A stretch of 61,484 bases of DNA, from contig JACVTC010000280.1 of assembly GCA_016946835.1 (NCBI GenBank), positions 1-61,484 on the forward strand, read 5' to 3'. Below are positions 49,367 to 61,425 of this stretch, piece by piece. Every line of letters begins with the position of its first letter. Positions within the stretch are counted from its first letter, which is position 1. The translations under genes were made by a program, and so were the position numbers. The DNA comes from Neocallimastix lanati (nom. inval.) (taxonomy: Eukaryota > Neocallimastigomycota > Neocallimastigomycetes > Neocallimastigales > Neocallimastigaceae). The notes beneath the pieces were generated by a model, which was given only the letters and a program-made list of their open reading frames with translations, ran no database searches and had not been told where the DNA came from.

Positions 49367-50661
49367 TTATTAAAGCTATCTCCATTATTATTATTATTAT
49401 TTACATTAGCTTTGAAATTACTATTAATATTTGAACTAGTAGTATTAATATCCTGATTTATTCCATTAGAATTTCTATTAAAATTATTATTTCCAGTGGG
49501 AATATTATTCTCATTAAAATTATTATTATTTCTATTAGCAATATTATTTCCAGTAAATTTATTATTTTTATTAAAGTAATAATTACTACCATTAAAAGAA
49601 TTATTGTAGCCATTTTTATTACTATTATTATAATAATTGTTATATTTATTACTATTATTATTATAATCAAAATTATTATTATAATTATTACCCATATCAT
49701 TATTATTCACATTATAAAGATTATTATTTCTATTACTACCATTATTTTTATTATTAGGACATTCATAAGCTTTATGTCCTACTTGCTTACATGAGTAACA
49801 CATAACTGATTTTCTAGCTTTTGGTTCGTAGTTATTATAGAATCTTCTTGTATCATAAGTATTATTTTGTTGAATTTGTTCTACTCCGTGATAATAATTA
49901 TTATTATTATTAAAACTTTTATTTTTATTGTTACTATATCTACCTGGTGTAAACATTCTATTATTGGTGGAGTTTTCATTTATATAACCCATAACATATG
50001 ATGACGCTTGATATGAATTATCTAAATTATTTCCATGTTCTCTTAAGCTCCTATAAATTGGATGATTTAATAAATTGTTATTATTTTTATTTATGTTGTT
50101 TTGATATACCATAACATTCTGAGAATTTTTGTTTGTTATAGTTCGTACTTCAGCTTTTTCTGCACGTTCTGCTACTTCGAACGCTTCTGTTAATGTTTTA
50201 CAGTTGGCCAAAATTACTTGAGAATGTACATATACCCTATCATGTATAGCATTTAAATAATCATCGACACATATTAATTTTTTATATTCCAAGTCAAGTC
50301 GATGATAAAGAGTTAAATAATTATAATTAAATCCTTTAATTGTTTCATTTCTTTTTATTTTTAAGGCCTTTAAAATTGAACACTTATCATTTTGAGTAAT
50401 TTCTAAATAATCTTCAATGGCTCTCTGGATTTCTTTATATGAGGGAAACCTTTTAACATTATTTCTTGTAGTACATAAAGATTTTAAAAGGTTTTTTATG
50501 TCAGCCTCTACTGCGTTCTTTACCCAAATAAAAATTCTGTTTGGTTCCTCAATGTTGTAAATTTCCATAACATTTTTGAAATCTTCTATCCAAGAATCTA
50601 TGTCCTTACCATAATTTGCTAAGTATGGTAAGTCTCTTCTAATTTTCGAAGCGTCCGCCAT
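49357..50661 (-). CDS. gag: Gag of element 1
   Basis: 434 residues. The N-terminal half (about 1-190) is an alpha-helical capsid-like region of the Ty3 Gag type (YLANYGKDIDSWIEDFKNV, later the LTEAFEVAERAEKAE helix). Then an Asn-rich stretch, one CCHC zinc knuckle CYSCKQVGHKAYEC (C-x2-C-x4-H-x4-C) that would bind the RNA genome, and a long Asn-rich tail. Starts at MADASK, the first Met after the leader. Ends on the slip site, so most ribosomes make Gag and a fraction Gag-Pol. Confidence 0.92.
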   Translation of the reverse strand: MADASKIRRDLPYLANYGKDIDSWIEDFKNVMEIYNIEEPNRIFIWVKNAVEADIKNLLKSLCTTRNNVKRFPSYKEIQRAIEDYLEITQNDKCSILKALKIKRNETIKGFNYNYLTLYHRLDLEYKKLICVDDYLNAIHDRVYVHSQVILANCKTLTEAFEVAERAEKAEVRTITNKNSQNVMVYQNNINKNNNNLLNHPIYRSLREHGNNLDNSYQASSYVMGYINENSTNNRMFTPGRYSNNKNKSFNNNNNYYHGVEQIQQNNTYDTRRFYNNYEPKARKSVMCYSCKQVGHKAYECPNNKNNGSNRNNNLYNVNNNDMGNNYNNNFDYNNNSNKYNNYYNNSNKNGYNNSFNGSNYYFNKNNKFTGNNIANRNNNNFNENNIPTGNNNFNRNSNGINQDINTTSSNINSNFKANVNNNNNNGDSFNNLN

Positions 50662-50747
50662 TTATCTAATTATTATTTTAATTTGAAATTATATTCTTAT
50701 ATACTTTTACGAGTATAATAATATTATTTTTATTATTGTTATTATTA

Positions 50748-50794
<47 letters not shown>

Positions 50795-51348
50795 TCTTAT
50801 TTTATATACTATTACTAAAATATTACTATTATTAAAATATTATTTATTATTATTAATTATTAATTCACTATTACTAAAATATTATTTATTATTATTAATT
50901 ATTACTTAATTCACTATTACTAAAATATTATTTATTATTATTAATTATTACTTAATTCACTATTACTAAAATATCATTTATTATTATTAATTATTACTTA
51001 ATTCACCATTACTAAAATATTATTTATTATTATTATTAAAATATTATCTATTATTTTTTTTTTTTTTCTAAATATTATCACATATACTATTAATAAAATA
51101 TTATTTAATATTAATTTTTATACTAAACTATTACTACTTTTTATTATAATATCATTTCTTAATTAAAGGTTTATTCGTTTTTATACTGGTCCGAATTCCC
51201 AGTTGTCTTTAATTACTAATAAAGATGATAATAAAAAAAAATTAACTATACTAATAATAATAATTAAAGACTTATTCGTTTTTATTCTGGTTCGAACTCC
51301 CAGTTACCTTTAATTATTATTTAATAATAATCATAATAATTTTAGGCG

Positions 51349-51380
<32 letters not shown>

Positions 51381-51509
51381 TTTATATATTACTATTATAA
51401 AAAAAATTAATTATTTAATTTTAATTTAATATTAATTATTTAATTGTCTTTATTTTTTAAAAAGTAAATATCAATATAAATATAAATTTCATAATATTCT
51501 TGGTTTGCA
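50662..51509 (-). other. 5' leader of element 1 with twin hairpins
   Basis: Non-coding leader between PBS and gag. It holds an (ATT)n run at 50741-50793, a roughly 50-bp unit (aattcactattactaaaata) repeated four to five times at 50868-51030, and two related hairpins at 51161-51215 and 51262-51315. Both hairpins have outer arms AATTAAAG/CTTTAATT and an inner CTGG/CCAG stem; the loops contain the palindromes GAATTC and GTTCGAAC. Confidence 0.75.
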
Positions 51510-51527
51510 CGCCCGGATTCTCCACCA
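51510..51527 (-). promoter_or_regulatory. Primer binding site of element 1
   Basis: Minus strand TGGTGGAGAATCCGGGCG, 4 bases after the 5' LTR end. TGG pairs with the CCA end of a tRNA. None of the five tRNAs in this window has the matching 3' end, so the primer tRNA is not identified. Confidence 0.8.
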
Positions 51528-51531
51528 TTTT

Positions 51532-52147
51532 TGATACGATATTTTATTAAATACCGTATATGTTAGTTGGGCGTTTGTGCAAAAGGGAATTACTCCAAGA
51601 ATATTATATTACAATAATTATATTTACTTTTTATTTATTTATCTTTTATTATTTTATTTATTATATTTTATCATAAAAAAAAATACATGTTTTATTATTA
51701 TTCCTTAAAAAAAAAGAAAATATTTATTTATAAATTATTTTCATAATTATATTTTTTACTAATTTTATAAATTTTATTTATCGAAACACTAAAATTAATT
51801 AATAAATATAAATATTCATAACTTTTTACTTATAACTATTAATTCATATTGTTTAACATTATTTAAAAATTATTTTAATATTAACATCAATTTAATTAAA
51901 CATTCAATCTCCGTTATAATTAATATAACTAATTTTACTATATTATCAACAATTCTTTTAATATTTTTAATATTATTATTTAATTTAATATTTTAATAAT
52001 TAATAATAATAAATTATCTTTAATAATATATTAATAATATATTTTAAGATTCATTATATAAAATTAATTTTTAATAAATATTTATATTAATAATTTTTCT
52101 AAATAATTTTTCTATTATTTTCTATTATTTTTACTGGACATGCATCA
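51532..52147 (-). repeat. LTR 2, shared (5' LTR of element 1, 3' LTR of element 2)
   Basis: 616 bp, same ends as LTR 1. No flanking duplication: one side is the PBS of element 1, the other the polypurine tract of element 2. Confidence 0.95.
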
Positions 52148-52161
52148 AGATGCCCCCACTT
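52148..52161 (-). promoter_or_regulatory. Polypurine tract of element 2
   Basis: Same G-rich tract as at 43669-43682, adjoining LTR 2. Confidence 0.8.
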
Positions 52162-52319
52162 AGCTTAGACTTCGTCCCTTGAAGTCTATAAGCATATTAA
52201 AATATTTATTAAACTAATAATACTATTATATATTTTATAATATTTTTTTTATATTTTTTTTTTTTTATATTTTTTATATATATCAAAATTTTTTTTTTTT
52301 TTTTTTATATATATATCAT

Positions 52320-52367
<48 letters not shown>

Positions 52368-52372
<5 letters not shown>

Positions 52373-55300
52373 GATTATAATTTAGGAAATTACTAATATA
52401 TGGAATTACATTTTTTAGATGAATGTTTCTCTCTGCAATTTCGTTCGTATAAGGATCACATACTGTGACAGTATTAAATTGCTGTTTAACTATTTTTAAT
52501 GGTCCGATATAATAAGGGTCTAGTTTCCTTCGATTGAAATTTCTAACTAAAACTAGGTCTCCTAGTTTGAATTCACTTCTTAATCTTTTAATCTGTCTTC
52601 TCCTATCTTTCCATAATTCATTTGCAGTTTCAATATTTTTGATTGCTTCAGAAATCCAATTATGGTGATTAATAAATTTTCGAACAAAATATTCTTCTTC
52701 TGATTCTTCAGGAAATCTTTTGTCAATATTAATTGCTAATTCAAATGGTTGTAAGTCTTTCCTACCATAGAGTAATTCGAAACTACTAAATTTAGTAACT
52801 TCATTTTTTGTTGTTCTTAAAGCCCAAAGTGCACTAGGTAAAATATCATCCCATTCTTGATTTTGTTTACTTAATTCTTTAAATTGGCTTTTAAGAATTC
52901 TAATATATTTGACTATTTCTCTATTCCTGTTTTCAACTTCTCCGTTAGAAGCAGGATGATAAGTACTAATATAATGTACATAGACATCATTTAAATCTAG
53001 GAAAGCTTTTGTTTTATCAGATATGAATTGCTGGCCATTATCAGTAATTAATATCTCTGGAATCCCGTGTCTTGAAAATATATTATTTAAAAATCTAATG
53101 ACATCTTCTGATTCTGTTTTGGCTAATGCTTCAGCTTCCACCCATTTTGTTAAATAATCTACAAGTACTATTATATATTTATTACCTCTGAAAGATTCGT
53201 ATAAGGGTCCAACTAAATCCAATCCTACCCGAGTAAAAGGTAGACCTGGGGGTGTAGCTAAATCTTCTGTAAATACATTCGGTGGTTGTGGTTTACATAA
53301 TTGACATACATGACAAGATTTAATAAATAATCTGATATCCTTATTCATTCCTATCCAATAATAGTTCCTTTTCAAACGATGGTAGGTTTTAAAGTTACCT
53401 TCATGTCCTAAACAATGAGCTTTACTAATAAGTTCCCATTTTTCATTATCATTAAATATTACTTTTCTTAATTCATTATTATCTTTATAATACTGAACTC
53501 CATCAATTAATACAAATTTCTGGTTTATTATTTTTTTATAGAAATCATTTAGTATTTCAGTACTATCATCAATATCATTATTATTAGTATTAACATGATT
53601 AATATTATTATTATTATTATCATTATTATTAAAACTATGTTTATTATTTTCTTCAGTTTGAAATACCATATAATTCACATTCAATTTATTTTCCACTCCA
53701 TTATTTTCACTATTATTATTATGTAATTTATTATTAAACTTATTAATGTTATTTACATTATTTTTAATTTCCTCATATTCCATTTTGTAATTTTCATTAT
53801 TACTATTGATCTTAATTTCATCCACTAACTCTTTTATTTTATTAATTTTAGTATTTTTCTTATTTCTAATTTCTTCATTATTTTTAATTTCACAATTTTG
53901 AATTTCATTATTTATAACTTGGTTGAATACATCTTTATTATAATTTTTTATATTATTTCTTTTATTTTTATTTTTTATATGTTTATCATCATTTTTTATA
54001 TTTTTGATTATATATTTTTCATTGTTAGAATGTAATCTAGATAGTGCATCAGCAACTACATTCCTCCTCCCCTCTTCATATAACACTTTAACTTTTAAAA
54101 TACTGAACTCAGTTATCCATTTGACATGCCTTGCTGAAGAAGGTTCTTTATTTTTAAATATGTAAACTAAAGGCTTATGATCGGTATAAAGAATTGTCTC
54201 AAAACTATTACCAGTGAGAAAAGGTTTAAATTTCATGACACAGTAAAATGCGGCAAGCCCCTCAAGTTCTGTAATGCTATAATTGATTTCAGAATTGGAA
54301 AGTGTCCTACTTTCATAATATAATGGCTTCTCAATGTTGTCATCGTCTAACTGAAGTAGTACCCCGCCAATTCCTGATTTAGATGCATCTGAACGAACGA
54401 TAAATGGTTTATCAAAATTTGGAGGTGACAATATAGGTGCATTAATAAGACGAATTTTTAAAAATTCAAATGCATTATTAGATTCGGTAGACCAAACAAA
54501 AGGAACATTCTTTTTTGTTAAATCATATAAAGGTTTAGCAATTTGGGCAAAATGGCTAATGAATTTCCGGTAATATCCAATTGCCCCTAAGAAAGAACGT
54601 AACTGTTTTAAATTAGAAGGAGGTAACCAATTAGCAATAACTTTTATTTTAGAATTCATAGGTTTTATACCCTTAGTAGAAAGAGTATGACCAAGGAGCT
54701 CAACTTCTTCTTTAAAGAAATCACATTTTTCAAAATTCACTTTTAATCCATTATTAGCAAGAATGAGGAATACTTTTTCTAGGTCTTTGATGTGTTGATC
54801 TAATGAAGGAGAATAAATAACTAAGTCATCTATGTAAATAAAAACACATACTCCGATTAAATCAAAAAATATTCTGTTCATCTCCCTTTGAAAAGTAGCG
54901 GGAGCGTTGCATAGTCCAAAAGGCATAACTTCAAAATTAAAGTTTCCGTAAATGGTCGTAAAGCAAGTGATATCTTTATCATCAGAATGCATAGGAATCT
55001 GATGGTACCCTGAGAAGAGATCAATAGTAGACAAAATAGAAATATCACCGCTAACATAGTAAAGTATATCATCTATTAAAGGAAGTGCATAAGCGTCCTT
55101 TAATGTACAATTATTAATCTTCCTGTAGTCAACACACATTCTCACTTGACCATTCTTTTTCGGTACCAGTACTACAGGAGAAGACCAAGGAGAACTAGAA
55201 GGGACAATTAAGTTATTATTTATAAGTTTAATTAATTCCTTTTTAAGTGCATCAGCTTGCACTTTTGAAATACGGTAGGCCCTCTGTTTAATAAGTGTTG

Positions 55301-57643
55301 TTCCTGGTATTAAATTAATTCTATGAGGATATAGCTTTGACGAACCCAAATCGTCAGTTTTCAGTGCAAGAACACTAATATAATTTAAAAATAATTTTTC
55401 TACATCAGCTTTCAAATTTTCTGGTAATTTTTTTACAATAGAGTGAATCATTTCCAGTTTAGATATTGTGTCGTCTGTGCAAACCTCGTTTTCATTATGT
55501 AGTACTTCATTAGTTATTAATAAAAGAGATGGAATCAATTGTGTTGTAATATCAACCGTTTTATTCTTATATTCTTTCCTTTCAATATTTCTATCTACTA
55601 ATTTATAATTACTATTTAATTTGTTATTGCCGTTTTGATCAGAATCGATTTTTGATGGAAGTTTAGAATGTAGTATGGGATTTATATTGTTTGTAACTTT
55701 AGAATTAATTTTATGATCATTTATTTTATAATTGTCAATTTTATCATCATTCTTATTATTATTCGTTTTTATTTTGATATTATTTTCTTTATCGATGTCG
55801 ACACTATTAAAGAAAGGTAATTTTACATTAAAATTATTTATGTTAATATTAGGTAACTCTGATTTAGCATATGTAAAAAGTATATTATTATTATCATTAT
55901 TATTATCATTGTCACTCCAACTAGTTTCAGAATCCTCATCATTCTCTTCAGAAGAATTATTATTTATATTATTCTCCTTATTCATATTATTTTCTTCGTC
56001 ATTAATTCTATTTGTACTTTCAGAAGGACTCAAGCTAACATCATAAAATAAAGAAGCTAATTCTATAGGATTATTATTTTCATCAATATGATATAAGGTA
56101 TCATTAACTAAATTTATATCAAATCTATTTCGTTTAAGTGTGTCAATACCTATTAATATATCAAAGATATCATCCTTATCAATTTTCCTAAAGTAATCGA
56201 TAAAAGTGTAATTTCCAATAGATATTTTTAGTTCATAAATATCTGAACAAGTTGAATTGTTGGAATATACTTGAAAAATTTTTTCGGATATTCTCCCAAT
56301 AGGATTTTTATTAATTTTAAATTTTTTTAAAGCCGTAGTGGTAATCAAATTAACGCTAGCACACGAGTCCAAGAAAATTTCAGCTGGTTTCTTATCCACA
56401 GTGCCTTTAACTTTAATCACTTTATGTTGGCTTATAATTGTCATTACATTTATTAAAGATGTATTCAAATTTTTCTTTATTTTCTCTTTTCCTTCGGTTA
56501 ATTTTAATGCTTTTGTAAATTCTGACCTGAACTTTGGAAACAGGTCTAACAAATATACTAACTTCGTTATGACTTCGGTTGATGCTACTTCCTTGATAAA
56601 GTCCTTAATTTTAAATTCATTAAAATCTTCCATCATTTTTATGTGTTTCTCTGGCTTGGAATAACTTTTAACATTGATGGGTATATCATCTTTGTTACTG
56701 CTCAGTATTTCATTTATTTTATTCAATTTATTCGCTTTTTTTTACATTTCTAATATTTGGTTGATTGATATAAGAAAGATCCAAATATTCTAATTTATTT
56801 GTATTATTATTAGTTATTGTTTGATTAGTTGGTGGTTGTGAATCCTCAAAAATTTCAATAGATTCATTGAAAGTAACATTTTTATGATCTTTATTTTCTT
56901 TAAATTCTTTACCTTCTTCTTTTTCTGTTGATAGTTTGACATTCGTTCCTCCCTCATCTATTATCATATCAGGTGTTCCTGTAGTTGCTAATTTATTAAC
57001 GTTTAATTTTCTTTTCATAATAGTATTTTTCTTCATAGCATTTGTAATAATTGGAACTGGATTATCTATAAGCTTTTTCTTTATTTCTTTGGTATATGGG
57101 GAGATTTTTATTGAATTATTTTTACCTTTCTTTTGGGCAACAGCGATAATTTCCTCATTATGGTAATTATCAAAATTATTATAAATATTATTTGAATTAG
57201 GTTCATTATTAATTTTCTTTTCATTATCATTTATAGAAATTCTATTTAAATCAATTTCATTGTTACTTTGATCATCATTATTATTTTTATAAGTATTATT
57301 TATATTAACATCATTGTTAACTTGTTTATTAATAGTGTCATTTTCATAGATGTTGTTATGATTACTATTATTTAATTTATAACCGTTACTAGTATTCTTA
57401 CTAAGATATTCTATATTATTTAAGTTATTATTATTATTATTATTGGAATAAATATTATCAATACTTGTATGATTATCATCAAATAAACTGTTTGTATAAT
57501 TTATTTTATTATTCTTATTTAAATAATTATTGTTTATATCATAATTATGTGAATTATCATTATAAGGATATCCATTATTTATTACATCATTATTTGAAGT
57601 TGCACTAGCATTATATGAATTATTATTATTATTATTATTATGT

Positions 57644-57674
<31 letters not shown>

Positions 57675-57840
57675 AATTATTATCATTAGTATTATTATAA
57701 TTATTTTTTATTTTCATAGTATTATTATTTAACTTGGGAGAGTATGTTAAATTTACATATTCTTCATTAATACTATTATTTTTATTATAAGTTTGAAGTT
57801 TGGTTTGGTTAACGGGAGTTGTCCTTCTCCCATTATTTAG
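52368..57840 (-). pseudogene. pol: Pol of element 2, one frameshift
   Basis: Practically the same protein as element 1 pol, with all catalytic motifs, but one extra T in a run (8 against 7, near 56737-56744) breaks the frame. The N-terminal 329 residues (57717-56728) and the C-terminal 1452 (56726-52368) are in different frames, split in the Asn-rich linker before the protease. Translation of protease, RT, RNase H and integrase would be lost unless the indel is a consensus error. Confidence 0.9.
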
Positions 57841-57846
57841 TTTAAA
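57814..57846 (-). promoter_or_regulatory. -1 frameshift signal, element 2
   Basis: Identical to element 1: slippery TTTAAAC (57846-57840), 8-nt spacer, GGGAG/CTCCC hairpin (57831-57827, 57818-57814). Confidence 0.8.
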
Positions 57847-59139
57847 TTATTAAAGCTATCTCCATTATTATTATTATTATTTACATTAGCTTTGAAATTA
57901 CTATTAATATTTGAACTAGTAGTATTAATATCCTGATTTATTCCATTAGAATTTCTATTAAAATTATTATTTCCAGTGGGAATATTATTCTCATTAAAAT
58001 TATTATTATTTCTATTAGCAATATTATTTCCAGTAAATTTATTATTTTTATTAAAGTAATAATTACTACCATTAAAAGAATTATTGTAGCCATTTTTATT
58101 ACTATTATTATAATAATTGTTATATTTATTACTATTATTATTATAATCAAAATTATTATTATAATTATTACCCATATCATTATTATTCACATTATAAAGA
58201 TTATTATTTCTATTACTACCATTATTTTTATTATTAGGACATTCATAAGCTTTATGTCCTACTTGCTTACATGAGTAACACATAACTGATTTTCTAGCTT
58301 TTGGTTCGTAGTTATTATAGAATCTTCTTGTATCATAAGTATTATTTTGTTGAATTTGTTCTACTCCGTGATAATAATTATTATTATTATTAAAACTTTT
58401 ATTTTTATTGTTACTATATCTACCTGGTGTAAACATTCTATTATTGGTGGAGTTTTCATTTATATAACCCATAACATATGATGACGCTTGATATGAATTA
58501 TCTAAATTATTTCCATGTTCTCTTAAGCTCCTATAAATTGGATGATTTAATAAATTGTTATTATTTTTATTTATGTTGTTTTGATATACCATAACATTCT
58601 GAGAATTTTTGTTTGTTATAGTTCGTACTTCAGCTTTTTCTGCACGTTCTGCTACTTCGAACGCTTCTGTTAATGTTTTACAGTTGGCCAAAATTACTTG
58701 AGAATGTACATATACCCTATCATGTATAGCATTTAAATAATCATCGACACATATTAATTTTTTATATTCCAAGTCAAGTCGATGATAAAGAGTTAAATAA
58801 TTATAATTAAATCCTTTAATTGTTTCATTTCTTTTATTTTTAAGGCCTTTAAAATTGAACACTTATCATTTTGAGTAATTTCTAAATAATCTTCAATGGC
58901 TCTCTGGATTTCTTTATATGAGGGAAACCTTTTAACATTATTTCTTGTAGTACATAAAGATTTTAAAAGGTTTTTTATGTCAGCCTCTACTGCGTTCTTT
59001 ACCCAAATAAAAATTCTGTTTGGTTCCTCAATGTTGTAAATTTCCATAACATTTTGAAATCTTCTATCCAAGAATCTATGTCCTTACCATAATTTGCTAA
59101 GTATGGTAAGTCTCTTCTAATTTTCGAAGCGTCCGCCAT
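57837..59139 (-). pseudogene. gag: Gag of element 2, two frameshifts
   Basis: Same as element 1 Gag, but lacking one T in a run near 59054 and one near 58833. This leaves three pieces: the first about 28 codons, a middle frame (59071-58793) and the main part with zinc knuckle (58862-57837). Both lesions are single-base losses in T runs. Confidence 0.9.
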
Positions 59140-59225
59140 TTATCTAATTATTATTTTAATTTGAAATTATATTCTTATATACTTTTACGAGTATAATAAT
59201 ATTATTTTTATTATTGTTATTATTA

Positions 59226-59272
<47 letters not shown>

Positions 59273-59974
59273 TCTTATTTTATATACTATTACTAAAATA
59301 TTACTATTATTAAAATATTATTATTATTATTAATTATTAATTCACTATTACTAAAATATTATTTATTATTATTATTATTACTTAATTCACTATTACTAAA
59401 ATATTATTTATTATTATTAATTATTACTTAATTCACTATTACTAAAATCATTTATTATTATTAATTATTACTTAATTCACCATTACTAAAATATTATTTA
59501 TTATTATTATTAAAATATTATCTATTATTTTTTTTTTTTTTCTAAATTTATCACATATACTATTAATAAAATATTATTTAATATAATTTTTATACTAAAC
59601 TATTACTACTTTTTATTATAATATCATTTCTTAATTAAAGGTTTATTCGTTTTTATACTGGTCCGAATTCCCAGTTGTCTTTAATTACTAATAAAGATAT
59701 AATAAAAAAAAATTAACTATACTATAATAATAATTAAAGACTTATTCGTTTTTATTCTGGTTCGAACTCCCAGTTACCTTTAATTATTATTTAATAATAA
59801 TCATAATAATTTTAGGCGTTTTTTTTTTTTTTTTTTTTTATATAAATTTATATATTACTATTATAAAAAAAATTAATTATTTAATTTTAATTTAATATTA
59901 ATTATTTAATTGTCTTTATTTTTAAAAAGTAAATATCAATATAAATATAAATTTCATAATATTCTTGGTTTGCA
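59140..59974 (-). other. 5' leader of element 2
   Basis: Counterpart of the element 1 leader with the same (ATT)n, repeat units and twin hairpins (59632-59685, 59732-59787; palindromic loops unchanged). Against the other leader it shows many one- or two-base losses and hardly any substitution. Confidence 0.75.
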
Positions 59975-59992
59975 CGCCCGGATTCTCCACCA
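59975..59992 (-). promoter_or_regulatory. Primer binding site of element 2
   Basis: Same 18-base site as element 1, 4 bases inside the 5' LTR. Confidence 0.8.
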
Positions 59993-59996
59993 TTTT

Positions 59997-60608
59997 TGAT
60001 ACGATATTTTATTAAATACCGTATATGTTTAGTTGGGCGTTTGTGCAAAAGGAATTACTCCAAGAATATTATATTACAATAATTATATTTACTTTTTATT
60101 TATTTATCTTTTATTATTTTATTTATTATATTTTATCATAAAAAAAATACATGTTTTATTATTATTCCTTAAAAAAAAAGAAAATATTTATTTATAATTA
60201 TTTTCATAATTATATTTTTTACTAATTTTATAAATTTTATTTATCGAAACACTAAAATTAATTAATAAATATAAATATTCATAACTTTTTACTTATAACT
60301 ATTAATTCATATTGTTTAACATTATTTAAAAATTATTTAATATTAACATCAATTTAATTAAACATTCAATCTCCGTTATAATTAATATAACTAATTTTAC
60401 TATATTATCAACAATTCTTTTAATATTTTTAATATTATTATTTAATTTAATATTTTAATAATTAATAATAATAAATTATCTTTAATAATATATTAATAAT
60501 ATATTTTAAGATTCATTATATAAAATTAATTTTTAATAAATATTTATATTAATAATTTTTCTAAATAATTTTTCTATTATTTTCTATTATTTTACTGGAC
60601 ATGCATCA
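59997..60608 (-). repeat. LTR 3 (5' LTR of element 2)
   Basis: 612 bp. Differs from LTR 2 by six single-base indels (one gain, five losses) and no substitution that I could see. Confidence 0.92.
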
Positions 60609-60622
60609 CTAAAATGAGATGG

Positions 60623-60694
60623 GGAGGGTTGGCGCAACGGTAGCGCGTTCGCCTCCAGAGCGGAAGGTTGGGTGTTCGAATCACTCACTATCCA
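60623..60694 (+). tRNA. tRNA-Trp (CCA)
   Basis: 72-nt cloverleaf. Acceptor GGAGGGT pairs with ACTATCC (60687-60693) with one G-A mismatch, discriminator A60694. D-stem GCGC/GCGC. Anticodon stem TTCGC/GCGGA, loop CTCCAGA, anticodon CCA. T-arm GGGTG-TTCGAAT-CACTC. A T5 terminator follows at once. The Ty3-type array ends 14 bp upstream. Confidence 0.92.
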
Positions 60695-61342
60695 AATTTT
60701 TATTTTTCAAATAAATATATATATTTTTTAAAAAAACCTTTTTTTTTTTTTAATCTTCTTTTTTTTTTTTTTTTTTTTTTCTTATAGAGGTCTTTTTTTT
60801 CGTTTCGTCTGGTCACCTTACTGATAAGGATAAGAATAAAAAAAATTTTTTTTTTTAACTTTTGTCTATCCTCCCCTCTCTTTCTCTATCCTCAATTAAA
60901 AAATAAAAAAAAAAAAAAAAAAAAAAAGTTTATGAATATATATATATATAATACCATGGCATTGTGTTTGCTTTTAAAATTTTTTTGTCTTTTAAATTTG
61001 ATTTTTTTTATCGTCAAATTTGATTTTTTTTTTTTTTATTGAAGAATATAACCTATTAGCCATGGGATATACTTACTCAAAGAAAAAAAAAAAAAAAAGA
61101 GGGGAAGTCATCATACAATTATTAATTTCTAAAATGTATTGACAATCGAAAGAAAAAAAAGTTAATTTTTTTTTTCTTTTGTATAAAAGGGACAAAGGTC
61201 AAGAATATAGTAATAAATAATAAATATATGTATAAGTATTAAATTATAAGAAAATATATATATATATATAAAACCCTATAATAATAAAAAAAAGTTGAAA
61301 ATAAAAAAAAAAAAAAAATTGAAATTAAAAATAAAAAGTGGA
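60695..61342. other. Homopolymer-rich tRNA-cluster spacer
   Basis: Many A and T tracts (e.g. 60758-60780 T, 60906-60927 A). Patches of mixed composition at 60781-60835 (gtttcgtctggtcacctta) and 61050-61080 hold no frame or tRNA that I can recognise. Confidence 0.45.
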
Positions 61343-61412
61343 AGGGGCGTTCCGGATTTGAACCGAAGACCTATTGATCTGCAGTCATTGCTCACCGCTG
61401 AGCTAACACCCT
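61343..61412 (-). tRNA. tRNA-Cys (GCA)
   Basis: 70-nt minus-strand cloverleaf. Loop CTGCAGA gives anticodon GCA. T-arm TTCGG-TTCAAAT-CCGGA. Acceptor AGGGTGT / ACGCCCC with an A-C mismatch at the end pair. Discriminator U, as usual for tRNA-Cys. One anticodon-stem mismatch. Probably functional, but slightly irregular. Confidence 0.85.
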
Positions 61413-61425
61413 ATCTATAATGAAG

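Larger units (their letters stand above)
43053..60608 (-). mobile_element. Tandem pair of Ty3-type LTR retrotransposons sharing one LTR
   Basis: Structure on the minus strand: LTR (59997-60608), element 2, LTR (51532-52147), element 1, LTR (43053-43668). The outer flanks are CTAA at 43049-43052 and 60609-60612, one 4-bp duplication for the whole array; the middle LTR has none of its own. Each element has PBS, leader, gag, pol (protease, RT, RNase H, integrase in Ty3 order) and a polypurine tract. Element 1 is open throughout; element 2 has three frame-breaking indels. The right edge is 14 bp upstream of tRNA-Trp. Confidence 0.95.
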
